Part shown: in pieces, positions 1-8,436 of the stretch
Layout of the letters: every line of letters begins with the position of its first letter
Numbering within the stretch: the stretch's first letter is position 1
Assembly: GCA_005773635.1 (NCBI GenBank)
Contig: SXHN01000115.1
Coordinates: 1-64,000, forward strand
Direction: 5' to 3'
Source of the DNA: Actinomycetota bacterium
GTDB lineage: Bacteria > Actinomycetota > Acidimicrobiia > IMCC26256 > PALSA-610
Length of the DNA stretch: 64,000 nucleotides
The notes under the pieces: generated by a model
Databases searched by the model: none
Seen by the model: only the letters and a program-made list of their open reading frames with translations
Told to the model about the DNA's origin: nothing
Made by a program: the position numbers and the translations under genes

Positions 1-408
1 AGGCCGCTGTTCATATATCCCGCAACTGTGATCTGGTTGGAGGTTGCCGCAATCCTGTTCGAGCTTGTATACACCATGTTCGGATGGCAACAAACCGCGC
101 AGCTGAAAGAACCTTGTCTCGCCGTTTTCCATGACCCACGATTGCGGAGTATCAAAGCGTTGGAGATACGGACGCGGCTTGATGACGACCTTGACACCAA
201 TCGAATGGCGATGCTGCTGGAACTCCAGATTCGAAAGGGTCATTTCAGTTGGGGCACGACAACACTGCGCGGTGCACGTATCACAACTCACTTCGTAGGG
301 CGGGACATAGTCGCCGCCAACCTCACGCTCGTACTCTTTTGCTGCCACGGCCGCGAGCGTTGCATTGATTTCGCTTTCATGCAAGGCATAGCCCCGGATG
401 ACCGCCAA
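1..408 (-). CDS. YkgJ-family cysteine-cluster protein, C-terminus cut by window edge
   Basis: Reading the minus strand gives an open frame that runs off the left edge. It contains a CDTCTAQCC cluster followed about 70 residues later by DCGNL and CGIYEQRP, the Cys pattern of the YkgJ/UPF0153 family, which is predicted to bind zinc or an iron-sulfur centre. The molecular function of the family is poorly known. An in-frame TGA lies upstream and the first usual start codon is TTG at 408; there is no ATG or GTG before the conserved part and no good ribosome site, so the start is uncertain. It follows the RlmA-like gene on the same strand with a gap of only a few bases, so the two are probably cotranscribed. 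Confidence 0.72.
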   Translation of the reverse strand, partial: MAVIRGYALHESEINATLAAVAAKEYEREVGGDYVPPYEVSCDTCTAQCCRAPTEMTLSNLEFQQHRHSIGVKVVIKPRPYLQRFDTPQSWVMENGETRFFQLRGLLPSEHGVYKLEQDCGNLQPDHSCGIYEQRP

Positions 409-416
409 ACGTGGCG

Positions 417-1304
417 CTAGTAACTCGACCGATACGCGTGTACGACTACGTCAATCGGTGTGCGCAGTTGTTCGAGGCTTGAAAGCCGCTCCTGCACAAG
501 CTCCGATGCCGACCAATAAAAGGGTGTCATCTCCAAAAGATTCCCGATGTCCGTGGAATTCACGACCTCGATGTCATACTGAATTTCGTGCGTGCCAATA
601 TGTTCGAACCCCGAATCAGGACCCAAAAGGTCCGAAACCGTGTGCTCTCGCGGGGCGTCGTACACCAGCTCCTTTAACCCCAAAAGGTGTTGCGGACCAG
701 GGCCACCTACGAGCAACGTTCCGCCGGCACGTAGTACCCGTCGAAAGGTCGAAGGAAACACTGGAGAAAAATGGGCGAGGACCACATCCACAGCGCCGTC
801 CAAAACCGGCATGGCGTGCGTACTCGCCACGGCGTACTGGCCACACGGGTCGCGTCTGGCAGCTATTTGCACACCGTGTTTCGAAACATCAATCCCGTAA
901 AGCGTCGGACTCACAACTTTGCGGCTCTCGTGCAAACGACGTATCGCGCGCAGGTAATACCCCTCTCCGCAACCGGCATCCACCACGACGCGCGCGTCGC
1001 TCGTGGCACCGGCGACGTTGAGGTATCGCGCGACGATCGTTGCGAGTCCCTCCCCAAGAGGTTGATAGTGCCCCGCATCGAAGAAATCTCGCCGGCTAGC
1101 GATCATCGACTTGCTGTAGCCCGGGTCTTTTGAGTGGCGCTGCTGCGCCAACAGCAAATTGACGTAACCCTCTTTGGCGACATCAAATTGATGCATCGCG
1201 GTGCAGCGAAATACTCGCGCCTCAAGCGTCAGTGCAAGCCCACACACCGGACACGCAAAGAGCGTGGCCGGTGGGAAATCGTTCCGAGATGCCGGGGCTA
1301 CCAG
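417..1304 (-). CDS. rlmA: RlmA-like 23S rRNA (guanine-N1) methyltransferase, probable CTG start
   Basis: About 295 residues. The N-terminus has a zinc-ribbon FACPVCG with a second FRC...H pair (Cys18, Cys21, Cys34, His38), followed by FDVAKEGYVNLLL, typical of RlmA-type enzymes that methylate G745 or G748 in helix 35 of 23S rRNA. A class I SAM-binding motif VVVDAGCGEGYYL follows, then a GGTLLVGGPG strand. No ATG, GTG or TTG lies within about 150 bases before the zinc ribbon. A CTG at 1304 has a perfect GGAGG seven bases upstream (1312-1316) and overlaps the stop region of the aldo/keto reductase gene by seven bases, so I place the start there. An upstream in-frame start at 1475 would add 57 residues of unlikely sequence lying wholly inside the neighbouring gene. 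Confidence 0.82.
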   Translation of the reverse strand: MVAPASRNDFPPATLFACPVCGLALTLEARVFRCTAMHQFDVAKEGYVNLLLAQQRHSKDPGYSKSMIASRRDFFDAGHYQPLGEGLATIVARYLNVAGATSDARVVVDAGCGEGYYLRAIRRLHESRKVVSPTLYGIDVSKHGVQIAARRDPCGQYAVASTHAMPVLDGAVDVVLAHFSPVFPSTFRRVLRAGGTLLVGGPGPQHLLGLKELVYDAPREHTVSDLLGPDSGFEHIGTHEIQYDIEVVNSTDIGNLLEMTPFYWSASELVQERLSSLEQLRTPIDVVVHAYRSSY

Positions 1305-2272
1305 GAGTACGCCTCCGGCGCGGTGCCTCCCGGGCCGCGAAAAATCTTGTCGATCTCTCCCAACGTATCGATACTCAGCTTCACTTGAAGTGCGCGCAGC
1401 GACGCCCCGTCGAGTTGCACCATCGTCCGAGGGCCAATAATTGGACACGTCACACCCGGCTGATGCAAGAGCCACGCCAACGCGACAGCCGCAGGAGGCT
1501 CACCAAGCTCGACACACAGTGTTTCCCACGCCTGTAGTTTCGGAAGAATCTTTTCGATGCGCTGTAACGCTTGCGGCGATTGGCGGCGTGCACGTTGATC
1601 ATCTGAGAGGACACCGCCAAGTAGCCCGCCCGAGAGCGGGCTCCAGGGAATCACGCCAACGCCGTACTCAATACAAGCTGGTAAGACCTCAAGTTCGACC
1701 GTGCGTACGAGCAGGTTGTAGTGGCTCTGTTCACTTACAAGGCCCAAGAACCCGCGTGCACGCGCGGTTTCATTCGCGCGCGCGATATGCCAGCCCGCGA
1801 AGTTGCTGCTTCCCACGTAAATGATTTTGCCTTGTTGCACGAGCGTTTCCATCGCTTGCCAAACCTCGTCCCATGGCGCGGTGCGGTCGATGTGGTGCAT
1901 TTGGTACACGTCGATGTGATCAGTCTGCAGCCTTCGGAGACTTTCGTCGCACGCGGCTCGGATGTGTCGAGCCGACAAGCGACCGTCGTTCGGCCACTCA
2001 GACATCGGTCCGTAAAGCTTGGTGGCGAGCACGACTTTCTCGCGCCGGCCACCGCCTTGCGCGAACCAACGACCAATGATCTCCTCCGTCGCGCCAGCTC
2101 CGAGGTCGCCGCCGTATCGATTTGCAGAATCGAAAAAATTGATTCCCAGCTCGAGTGCTCGATCCATGATCGAGTGAGATTCGGGTTCGGAAGTCTGGGG
2201 ACCGAAATTCATGGTGCCGAGGCACAATTCGCTCACTTGCAATGCAGTGCGGCCAAGTCGTCGATAACGCAT
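1298..2272 (-). CDS. Aldo/keto reductase
   Basis: A 324-residue (alpha/beta)8 aldo/keto reductase, expected to reduce carbonyl compounds with NADPH in the cytoplasm. The catalytic tetrad is visible: Asp48 (FFDSANRYGG), Tyr53, Lys85 (ATKLYG) and His126 (VYQMHH). The C-terminal half has the WSPLSGGLLGG loop common in the AKR11/AKR12 group and a CPIIGPRT cofactor-binding motif near the end. Length is normal and the ATG start directly precedes the LGRTALQVSELCLGTMNFG opening strand. The gene belongs to a minus-strand run that continues into the rRNA methyltransferase. The substrate cannot be told from sequence. Confidence 0.9.
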   Translation of the reverse strand: MRYRRLGRTALQVSELCLGTMNFGPQTSEPESHSIMDRALELGINFFDSANRYGGDLGAGATEEIIGRWFAQGGGRREKVVLATKLYGPMSEWPNDGRLSARHIRAACDESLRRLQTDHIDVYQMHHIDRTAPWDEVWQAMETLVQQGKIIYVGSSNFAGWHIARANETARARGFLGLVSEQSHYNLLVRTVELEVLPACIEYGVGVIPWSPLSGGLLGGVLSDDQRARRQSPQALQRIEKILPKLQAWETLCVELGEPPAAVALAWLLHQPGVTCPIIGPRTMVQLDGASLRALQVKLSIDTLGEIDKIFRGPGGTAPEAYSW

Positions 2273-2324
2273 AGCGCGAGTGTGCCACGAATGCCGCCCG
2301 CCGGGCGACTACCAGCAGATACGA

Positions 2325-3176
2325 CTACAACCGAGTCACGCGGTGAAAGTGTTCTCGCGTTGCGGCAATGATCGGCACGACAGCCTCTACCCGTTGGGCG
2401 AGATCTAGAGCTTGGTCGAGATCTTTGCTCGCGAGTTTGTTGGTGTGTTCGAGAATGCCGCGCAGACCACCCGTGTCAGTTTCGGCTAGCGGCACCGGAC
2501 CGCCCAGCATGAATGGAGCCATCGATTGTTGCAGTACTCCGGTCGCTTCAATCGTGTGTTGCAACATTTTGAGATCTACACCCGATTGATGAGCAAGCTC
2601 CATCGCCTCATGCGCGGCGGCCATCATGATGTAGCCCGCCGCATTGCGCGCGAGTTTGAGGGCCATGCCTGCTCCGAGGGGCCCAGCATGCAGTACCTCC
2701 TTCGAGAAACTCATGAGTGCAGGGCGCGCCTGTTCTACGGCCTCAGCAGCACCTCCGAGCATCGTGACAAGGGTGCCCTTGGCGGCGCCTTCTTCACCGC
2801 CACTGATACCAGCATCCAGCACGGCGACACTGTGATGTTCTCCAAGCGCAGCTGCCGCGAAAATCGTGTCGAGGGTGACGGTGGTGTGAATCGTGACAAC
2901 GGCACCAGGACTGAGCGCGGCGAGGACACCGTTGCGGCCTTCCAAAACTGACAACACTTGGGCGTCGTCGAACACCACCAAGCTCACGCACGATGCACCC
3001 TGCGCAGCAGCAGCCGCAGAATCGGCCCCGGTTGCCCCTTCAGCGACTCGTGTCGCCAGTGCCTCAGCCGAGACGTCATACACGACAACGTCGTGACCCG
3101 CCCGCACTGCATGACCTGCCATTGGCCCGCCCATACGACCGAGCCCGATGATGGCATACCGCAATTGGTGGCTCAT
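2325..3176 (-). CDS. 3-hydroxyisobutyrate dehydrogenase-family NAD(P) oxidoreductase
   Basis: 283 residues with an N-terminal Rossmann fold (IIGLGRMGGPMA, Gly11-Gly16), the substrate motif DAGISGGEEGA (residues 121-131) and the catalytic region GPLGAGMALKLARNAA with Lys174 and Asn178. This is the beta-hydroxyacid dehydrogenase superfamily (3-hydroxyisobutyrate, tartronate semialdehyde and related substrates). The ATG overlaps the stop of the upstream carboxymuconolactone decarboxylase-like gene by four bases (ATGA type), so the two are translationally coupled and probably act on the same pathway. The exact substrate is not evident. Confidence 0.9.
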   Translation of the reverse strand: MSHQLRYAIIGLGRMGGPMAGHAVRAGHDVVVYDVSAEALATRVAEGATGADSAAAAAQGASCVSLVVFDDAQVLSVLEGRNGVLAALSPGAVVTIHTTVTLDTIFAAAALGEHHSVAVLDAGISGGEEGAAKGTLVTMLGGAAEAVEQARPALMSFSKEVLHAGPLGAGMALKLARNAAGYIMMAAAHEAMELAHQSGVDLKMLQHTIEATGVLQQSMAPFMLGGPVPLAETDTGGLRGILEHTNKLASKDLDQALDLAQRVEAVVPIIAATREHFHRVTRL

Positions 3177-3568
3177 GAATTTGATTTCGAGTGCGCGGCA
3201 ATGGCCGCTTCGCTGACACGGTACAGATCGCTACTCGACGGATAGCCAACGTAGGCGATGAGCTGCATCACAGTCTCTCGCACTTGTTCCTCATTCAATT
3301 CACCCGTCGCGAGTGCGCGTTGAAATTGGATGCCGAGCGTGTCGTAACGGTACTGGGCGGCCAGCACGCCCATAACCAAGAGCCGACGTTGGTCGACGCC
3401 GAGCGCGGGTCGGGACCAGACGTCGCCAAACAGGTTCGAGAGCATCTGATCAAAGAACTCGACTTGGCCGGCTTCAAATGCAAACGCATCATCGCCGTAC
3501 ACCCGGCGATACATCGCGAGTCCGCGGGCTCGTCGTTCATCAACAATTTGATCTTCGCTATCTGACAC
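3173..3568 (-). CDS. Carboxymuconolactone decarboxylase family protein
   Basis: About 131 residues, all-helical, with the AhpD/CMD-like segment around RRLLVMGVLAAQYRYDTLGIQFQRAL and NEEQVRETVMQLIAYVGYPSS. The CxxC of peroxidase-type AhpD members is absent, so a decarboxylase or unknown role is more likely than alkylhydroperoxidase activity. I prefer the GTG at 3568 because AGGAG lies five bases before it; an ATG at 3604 would add 12 residues. It is coupled to the following dehydrogenase gene by a four-base overlap. It diverges from an SDR gene at 3717. Confidence 0.8.
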   Translation of the reverse strand: MSDSEDQIVDERRARGLAMYRRVYGDDAFAFEAGQVEFFDQMLSNLFGDVWSRPALGVDQRRLLVMGVLAAQYRYDTLGIQFQRALATGELNEEQVRETVMQLIAYVGYPSSSDLYRVSEAAIAAHSKSNS

Positions 3569-3716
3569 TGCAACTCCTCGTCGTGGCGTATCACTCTTGA
3601 TCATGACGCGCGATCGCGCTCATGCGCACATGCAACCGATCCACAGCAATTTTGATGCGCCGCACCGGTTGCCGTTAAGTTCAGCAAACACAACCAACCC
3701 TGGTGAAAGGCTCTCC

Positions 3717-4466
3717 ATGCCGTTTAATTTCGAGAATCGAGTAGCGATCGTTACGGGGGCGGGAGGTGGCATCGGCGAGGGCTACGCGCGAGCGCTGCAC
3801 GCCGCTGGCGCGACGGTCGTGATTGCGGAGCTCAACGAACGCAACGGCCGCAACGTCGCCTCTGAGCTTGGGGAACGGGCGTTGTTTGTGCGCACCGATG
3901 TTGGTGATCCAACCAGCACCGATGCCCTAGCCGCCACGGTGATGACCGAGTTCGGACGAATCGATCACCTCGTCAACAACGCCGCGATCTTCGGAGACAT
4001 GCAACTCGCCAGCCTCACCAACGTCGACTACGACTACCTCAACAACTTCATGAACGTCAATCTCATGGGTTCACTGCACTGCGTGCGATCAGTGATGGGC
4101 CCGATGGGCAAAGGTGGCGGCGGGTCAATCGTCAACCAATCGTCAACTGCAGCATGGATGGCAATCAGTGGGTTCTACGGCCTTGCCAAAGCCTCACTCA
4201 ATTTTCTCACCGCGGCGCTTGCACACGAACTCGCGCATCGCAATATCCGCATCAACGCGATCGCGCCTGGCCCCACAGACACGGCGGCGCTGAATCGGCA
4301 AGTACCGGTCGAGTTTCGCGATCCGATCGTCGCCAGCCTCGCGATCAAACGGCTCGGTACCCCGGACGACCTCGCCGGCCCAGTGCTGTTCTTACTCTCC
4401 GACGATGCGAAATGGATGACCGGTCACATCGTGGCGGTCGACGGTGGCCAAATCACCCGCATCTGA
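3717..4466 (+). CDS. SDR family oxidoreductase
   Basis: 249 residues, classical short-chain dehydrogenase. The cofactor motif TGAGGGIG is at residues 13-20, the NNAA motif at 88-91, and the catalytic Ser142/Ser143, Tyr154 and Lys158 lie in QSSTAA and YGLAK. The C-terminal GPVLFLLSDDAKWMTGHIV and VDGGQ motifs are intact. I chose the ATG at 3717, preceded by GAAAGG, over the in-frame ATG at 3597, which would add 40 residues before the first beta strand. The neighbouring P450 gene is convergent with only eight bases between them. Substrate unknown; similar enzymes act on hydroxysteroids, terpenoid alcohols and hydroxyacyl-CoA. Confidence 0.9.
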   Translation: MPFNFENRVAIVTGAGGGIGEGYARALHAAGATVVIAELNERNGRNVASELGERALFVRTDVGDPTSTDALAATVMTEFGRIDHLVNNAAIFGDMQLASLTNVDYDYLNNFMNVNLMGSLHCVRSVMGPMGKGGGGSIVNQSSTAAWMAISGFYGLAKASLNFLTAALAHELAHRNIRINAIAPGPTDTAALNRQVPVEFRDPIVASLAIKRLGTPDDLAGPVLFLLSDDAKWMTGHIVAVDGGQITRI

Positions 4467-4474
4467 CCTGCCCA

Positions 4475-5680
4475 CTACCGCGCGCCGCCTGCAGTGAACG
4501 TCACAGGAAGGTGCGTCCAGCCCGTGACATTGGAGCTGTGAAATCGCACTTTGGTGTCATGATCAACGCAATAATCGGGGATTCGTGCGTGGATCTGTTC
4601 GAGCGCGATCTTGCCTTCCATCCGCGCGAGTGCCGCACCCAGACAAAAGTGTGCTCCGTATCCGAACGCCAGATGGCGATCGGGTCGGCGCGCGATGTCA
4701 AACACCTCTGCCGTCGGTCCGAACTCACGCTCGTCGTGATTCGCTGCTCCAATGAGCAATAGAACGGAGTCGCCTGCGCGCATGACCTGACCGTGGCGCT
4801 CGATATCACGGGTGAGGGTGCGGTGCATGTACTGCGTCGAATTATGGAATCGAAGCACCTCCTCGACACAACCCGGAATCAACGAATCATCGCGGGTAAT
4901 CGCCTCACGTTGCTCAGGATGCCGAGACAACAGTTCGATTGCATTCGCCACCATCTTCGTCGTGGTCTCATGGCCCGCAATGACGAACAGCACACAGAAG
5001 CCGAGCAATTCCTCATCGTGGAGCGCTCGGCCGTCGACCTCCAATCCGACGAGATCGGAAATCAGGCCGTGGCCTTCGCCAGCTTTGCGCTTCGCAAGAT
5101 CGTCAACGAAGTAGGCCAACACTGCGAACATTCCGTCGACAGCAGCTCGCGGAATCATCATCGATCCATCTTCACGAATCATGATGCGTTCTGCATGCTT
5201 TCGGAGCTCATCACGGTCATCTGGCGGTATGCCAAGAACCGCGCTGATTACCTCCATCGGAAACGGGCTCGTAACGTCCTCGACGAGATCGCAGTGACCC
5301 GTATCAATCACCCGATCAAGTACTTGGTCAAAGATCGAACGGATTTCGTCATGCATTGCCTCAACTCGACGCCCAGTAAACGCCCGAGACACAAGTCTGC
5401 GCATTGCCGTGTGGTCTGGAGGATCGAGTTCGATCATTTGTTCGAACTCCGTGAGCTGAGATCCGACCGGCCGACGATTCTCGAGTGCGATTCCGCCCGC
5501 CGACGAAAACGATTCGAAATCGCGGAATCCATCGAGCACGTCGTCGAAGCGGCTGAGAACCCAAAATCTCAACTCATCATTCCAATACGCCGGTTGTTCA
5601 TCTCGTAGCCGGCGGTAGGTGTCGTACGGATTGTCATGTGTGGCGAAGGTGTAAGGGTTGTAGACGAGATCGGACGTCAT
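4475..5680 (-). CDS. Cytochrome P450
   Basis: 401 residues, the usual size of soluble bacterial class I P450s. The I-helix oxygen-activation motif AGHETT is at 235-240, the K-helix ExxR is EVLR at 274-277, and the heme-binding loop FGYGAHFCLGAALAR carries the thiolate ligand Cys346. There is no membrane anchor. It needs ferredoxin and ferredoxin reductase partners, and none is encoded nearby. Its setting among SDR, acyl-CoA and hydroxyacid dehydrogenase genes suggests oxidation of a terpenoid, steroid or aromatic substrate, but this is inference from context. Confidence 0.94.
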   Translation of the reverse strand: MTSDLVYNPYTFATHDNPYDTYRRLRDEQPAYWNDELRFWVLSRFDDVLDGFRDFESFSSAGGIALENRRPVGSQLTEFEQMIELDPPDHTAMRRLVSRAFTGRRVEAMHDEIRSIFDQVLDRVIDTGHCDLVEDVTSPFPMEVISAVLGIPPDDRDELRKHAERIMIREDGSMMIPRAAVDGMFAVLAYFVDDLAKRKAGEGHGLISDLVGLEVDGRALHDEELLGFCVLFVIAGHETTTKMVANAIELLSRHPEQREAITRDDSLIPGCVEEVLRFHNSTQYMHRTLTRDIERHGQVMRAGDSVLLLIGAANHDEREFGPTAEVFDIARRPDRHLAFGYGAHFCLGAALARMEGKIALEQIHARIPDYCVDHDTKVRFHSSNVTGWTHLPVTFTAGGAR

Positions 5681-5817
5681 GAACTCACACCAACCCGATC
5701 CGACGCGGTGGACATGTCACATCGTTCGCTCACAACACCAATCTATAGCCAAAATCTGAACACCCATTTTGGCGAGTCGAGCTCAACAATCAGCGCGTAC
5801 ACCTCACCGGGTCTAGG

Positions 5818-6642
5818 TCAGGCGATGCGTTGTCCTTGTCGGCGTTCATTCGCTGTTCCACCCTGCAACTCAATCGCCACATTGCCAATCTCAGTCGTAA
5901 ACTGCAACAAGCGTTCACGTGCTCGCTCAACATCAGTTACAGCAGCGGCACGGAGTTCTTCGGCTTCCCGCGCGGTTTCGGCGAGCAGCGCGGCGGCTTG
6001 ATTAACGGACTCAGTTTCATGCGCTGCAATCGAATCGTTGAGTGCGACAAGATCGTTCACTGCCCCCGCAATTAAGGCATCCAGCTCTTGTTGTTCTATG
6101 GCGACCGCGCGCATTTGCGCTGCCGCGGCGGTAAACGAAGCCGCAGTCGCCATGATTTCATCGGCGGCATCCCCGCAGTATGCCAAGGCATCCGCAATCG
6201 AGGTGCGGGTTCGATTCAGCCGACTCACTAGCGCGTCGACGTTCACCGTTGGCGACGCAACGAGTTCACTCGAAACAGTCATCACAGTTTCCTTCGCTTC
6301 TTGTGCGGAATTGATCGCTACGACGTTCGGCGCGGCATGCGCAACAGACATTCCAAGTGGTTCGCGATCAATCGCCGTCATGGTCTGAGCAAGATCTTCC
6401 CGAGCAACAACTCCCACCTCGAGTGCGTCGTCACGAACAGCGTCGTCGGGCATGAAGCCCATAAGGGCCTCTTCGACAACCACTGGAGCTTCGCTTTGAC
6501 CCGTGACATAGGCGCCCAAGGCATCTCCAAGTGCACCTAGCTCATAGGACGTTTCAGCATCAGTTTCGAACTCGGAATTCGGGCGTGCGGCGGCAGCAGC
6601 GTTGGCTGCCGACCACGTACGAGGGGGGCGATTGAGCTTCAT
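5818..6642 (-). CDS. Ala/Glu-rich helical protein of unknown function
   Basis: 274 residues, not assigned to a family. The first 130 residues are Ala/Asp/Glu-rich and probably partly disordered. From about residue 150 to 260 the sequence is strongly helical with heptad-like spacing (LAETAREAEELRAAAVTDVE and similar), consistent with a coiled coil. There is no signal peptide or transmembrane segment. The ATG at 6642 has a GGAG box upstream and the gene has its own well-formed promoter (6676-6703), so it is probably a monocistronic, truly expressed gene. The composition recalls structural or polar scaffold proteins of actinobacteria, but no specific role can be claimed. Confidence 0.75.
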   Translation of the reverse strand: MKLNRPPRTWSAANAAAAARPNSEFETDAETSYELGALGDALGAYVTGQSEAPVVVEEALMGFMPDDAVRDDALEVGVVAREDLAQTMTAIDREPLGMSVAHAAPNVVAINSAQEAKETVMTVSSELVASPTVNVDALVSRLNRTRTSIADALAYCGDAADEIMATAASFTAAAAQMRAVAIEQQELDALIAGAVNDLVALNDSIAAHETESVNQAAALLAETAREAEELRAAAVTDVERARERLLQFTTEIGNVAIELQGGTANERRQGQRIA

Positions 6643-6675
6643 GGCCGGTCTCCAAACAACATCAAGTAGATGTGA

Positions 6676-6703
6676 ATTGTACCTTTTAGACCATATTTCT
6701 CAA
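6676..6703 (-). promoter_or_regulatory. Sigma-70-type promoter of the coiled-coil gene
   Basis: On the minus strand TTGAGA (-35, 6703-6698) is followed after 16 bases by TACAAT (-10, 6681-6676). Transcription would start near 6669, leaving a leader of about 27 bases with a GGAG ribosome site before the ATG at 6642. Five of six bases match the consensus in the -10 box and four or five in the -35 box. Confidence 0.6.
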
Positions 6704-6800
6704 CATGAAACCAGTCACAGTGACGCCAAGTCCAACACCAACTAGCGACTAGCTGTTGTCACCCCGACCCACTACAACCCTGCGGAGTACCTTTCGCGCC

Positions 6801-7634
6801 ATGAAGCTCTCACCGCGCTACGAAGGTCCGCCAATCATCACGATCCAAGGACAATTTGACGACTGCGCCGAACCGGTCCGTCGTCAACGTCGACGATTCG
6901 AGACGATGCTGACCGGCCTCAGCTCACAACAATGGTCGACCCCGAGCCGCTGCGATGGGTGGTCCGTCCACGATGTTGTTGCGCACCTCGTCGGCGTGAA
7001 CTCATTTTGGGCCATGTCGGTGCACGCTGGCATTTCCGCAACGCCGACACGAGTACTTGCAAACTTCGACCCCGCCGCGACTCCGCCGTTAATGGTGGAA
7101 CCAATGCGCTCACTCCCCTCTGATGAACTCCTCGCGCAGTTCATTTCGACCAACACCCAATTTCTCGACGCTCTCGCAGATCTTGACGAACAACAATGGT
7201 CGGCCACAGCTGAATCACCCGCCGGACACGTTTCGGTTCGCATGCTCACGTATCACGCCTTGTGGGATTCTTGGATTCATGAGCGTGACGTGGCGCTTCC
7301 GCTGGGCATCGAGGCTGGCGTATACGACGATGAAATCGCGTGTTGCTTGCGCTACGCGGCGGCCATCAGCCCTGGGCTCGCACTCAGCAATTCAGCTATC
7401 GAACCAGGCAAGTTCTCAGTGCACTCGAAACAGCCCGACATGGAATTCACGCTCATCGTTACCGATGCAGTCGATATCACCAACTCGGTCGCGCACGACA
7501 CCGTGGCACTCGAAGGCGATGCCGTGGAGCTCATTGAATCGCTCAGTATCCGCACACCACTACCCATGAGCGCGCCGAAGCCGTGGCGGGAGCTATTGAC
7601 CGGCCTAGCGTTGGCGTTCGACTCCTCAATCTGA
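6801..7634 (+). CDS. Maleylpyruvate isomerase N-terminal/DinB-like domain protein
   Basis: 277 residues from the ATG at 6801; a TTG at 6756 would add 15 residues. The sequence has the four-helix-bundle pattern of the TIGR03083/MDMPI_N group: SRCDGWSVHDVVAHLVGV near the N-terminus and LTYHALWDSWIHERDVALPLG in the middle, with the metal-binding His residues that in mycothiol-dependent maleylpyruvate isomerase hold a divalent cation. The C-terminal part (FTLIVTDAVDITNSV) is sterol-carrier-like, as in many members. Proteins of this group are thought to be mycothiol- or metal-dependent enzymes, mostly without proven substrates. Convergent with the SDR gene at 7639. Confidence 0.78.
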   Translation: MKLSPRYEGPPIITIQGQFDDCAEPVRRQRRRFETMLTGLSSQQWSTPSRCDGWSVHDVVAHLVGVNSFWAMSVHAGISATPTRVLANFDPAATPPLMVEPMRSLPSDELLAQFISTNTQFLDALADLDEQQWSATAESPAGHVSVRMLTYHALWDSWIHERDVALPLGIEAGVYDDEIACCLRYAAAISPGLALSNSAIEPGKFSVHSKQPDMEFTLIVTDAVDITNSVAHDTVALEGDAVELIESLSIRTPLPMSAPKPWRELLTGLALAFDSSI

Positions 7635-7638
7635 TCAC

Positions 7639-8412
7639 TTACTCTCGTGGGCTACCGCGAGGATCGAGTTGAATATCGGGTACATCAATCTCTGGAATGT
7701 CGCAAATCACACCGAGCATACGGGCGAGTTGTGCGCCCACGGCATCGACGTCCATCATTGCGCTGTCGATTCCTGATGCACCCCACCGAAGCATTGCCTC
7801 ATTGAGCGTGGGCCCGTCAAAATCATTTGCGAAGTCCGTGCCAATCGTCGCCCCCATAACGACACGCATAAACCTTCGTCGTGGGTGTTCGAGTCGCCAC
7901 GAACGAATCGTTGCGTCGAGCGCGCACTTCGACGCCATGTATGAGCTCAAACCCCAACGCGGCTCACCCGTAATTTCCGAACTGAGATAGGCGACTACGC
8001 CATCCGCACTCAAATGACGAAGCGCCGCGATAGTAATTTGGGTCGCACCAATAACGTTGACGGAATAGTCGCGCGCCCAGTCGCTCGCCGTCGATCGTTC
8101 GATCGGCGCCAACGAAGTCACGCCAACGGCGAACAACACCAAATCAATGCCGTCCATCGCATCAGCCGCGGAGTCGACAATCCGGTGGCAATCGTCCGGT
8201 TTCGCAACATCACCAACGATGACGTAGCCGGAGCCCTCTGTGCACAATTCGACCAGTGCTGCTTCGCGTCGTGCAGCTACACACACCTGCGATCCTGCGC
8301 GCAGTGCAGCGCGTGCGAACGCCCGGCCAATACCCGATGAAGCACCAACAACCAACACCTTCGCACCCGCGATATTTCGCGTACCGAGTTCGTTCCCGAA
8401 TCCACTCTGCAT
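7639..8412 (-). CDS. SDR family oxidoreductase
   Basis: About 257 residues from the ATG at 8412. The cofactor motif VLVVGASSGIGRAFARAA is near the N-terminus and the catalytic YMASK follows SSEITGEPRWGLSS. The C-terminal part includes GATIGTDFANDFDG, a loop seen in actinobacterial SDRs of unknown substrate. A longer frame to 8556 exists but would cover the intergenic space and the start of the divergent gene, so I reject it. The start regions of this gene and the one at 8437 are 24 bases apart, so they probably share a compact divergent promoter region. Confidence 0.85.
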   Translation of the reverse strand: MQSGFGNELGTRNIAGAKVLVVGASSGIGRAFARAALRAGSQVCVAARREAALVELCTEGSGYVIVGDVAKPDDCHRIVDSAADAMDGIDLVLFAVGVTSLAPIERSTASDWARDYSVNVIGATQITIAALRHLSADGVVAYLSSEITGEPRWGLSSYMASKCALDATIRSWRLEHPRRRFMRVVMGATIGTDFANDFDGPTLNEAMLRWGASGIDSAMMDVDAVGAQLARMLGVICDIPEIDVPDIQLDPRGSPRE

Positions 8413-8436
8413 CCTGCGAATATACGCTGTGCCACG

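Noticed and set aside
28-420. 130-codon plus-strand open frame at the left edge
   Set aside because: It is antisense to the YkgJ-like frame, which has a full conserved Cys pattern on the minus strand.
4793-5608. 271-codon plus-strand frame opposite the P450
   Set aside because: It overlies a P450 with all motifs intact; composition and lack of any family identify it as an antisense shadow.
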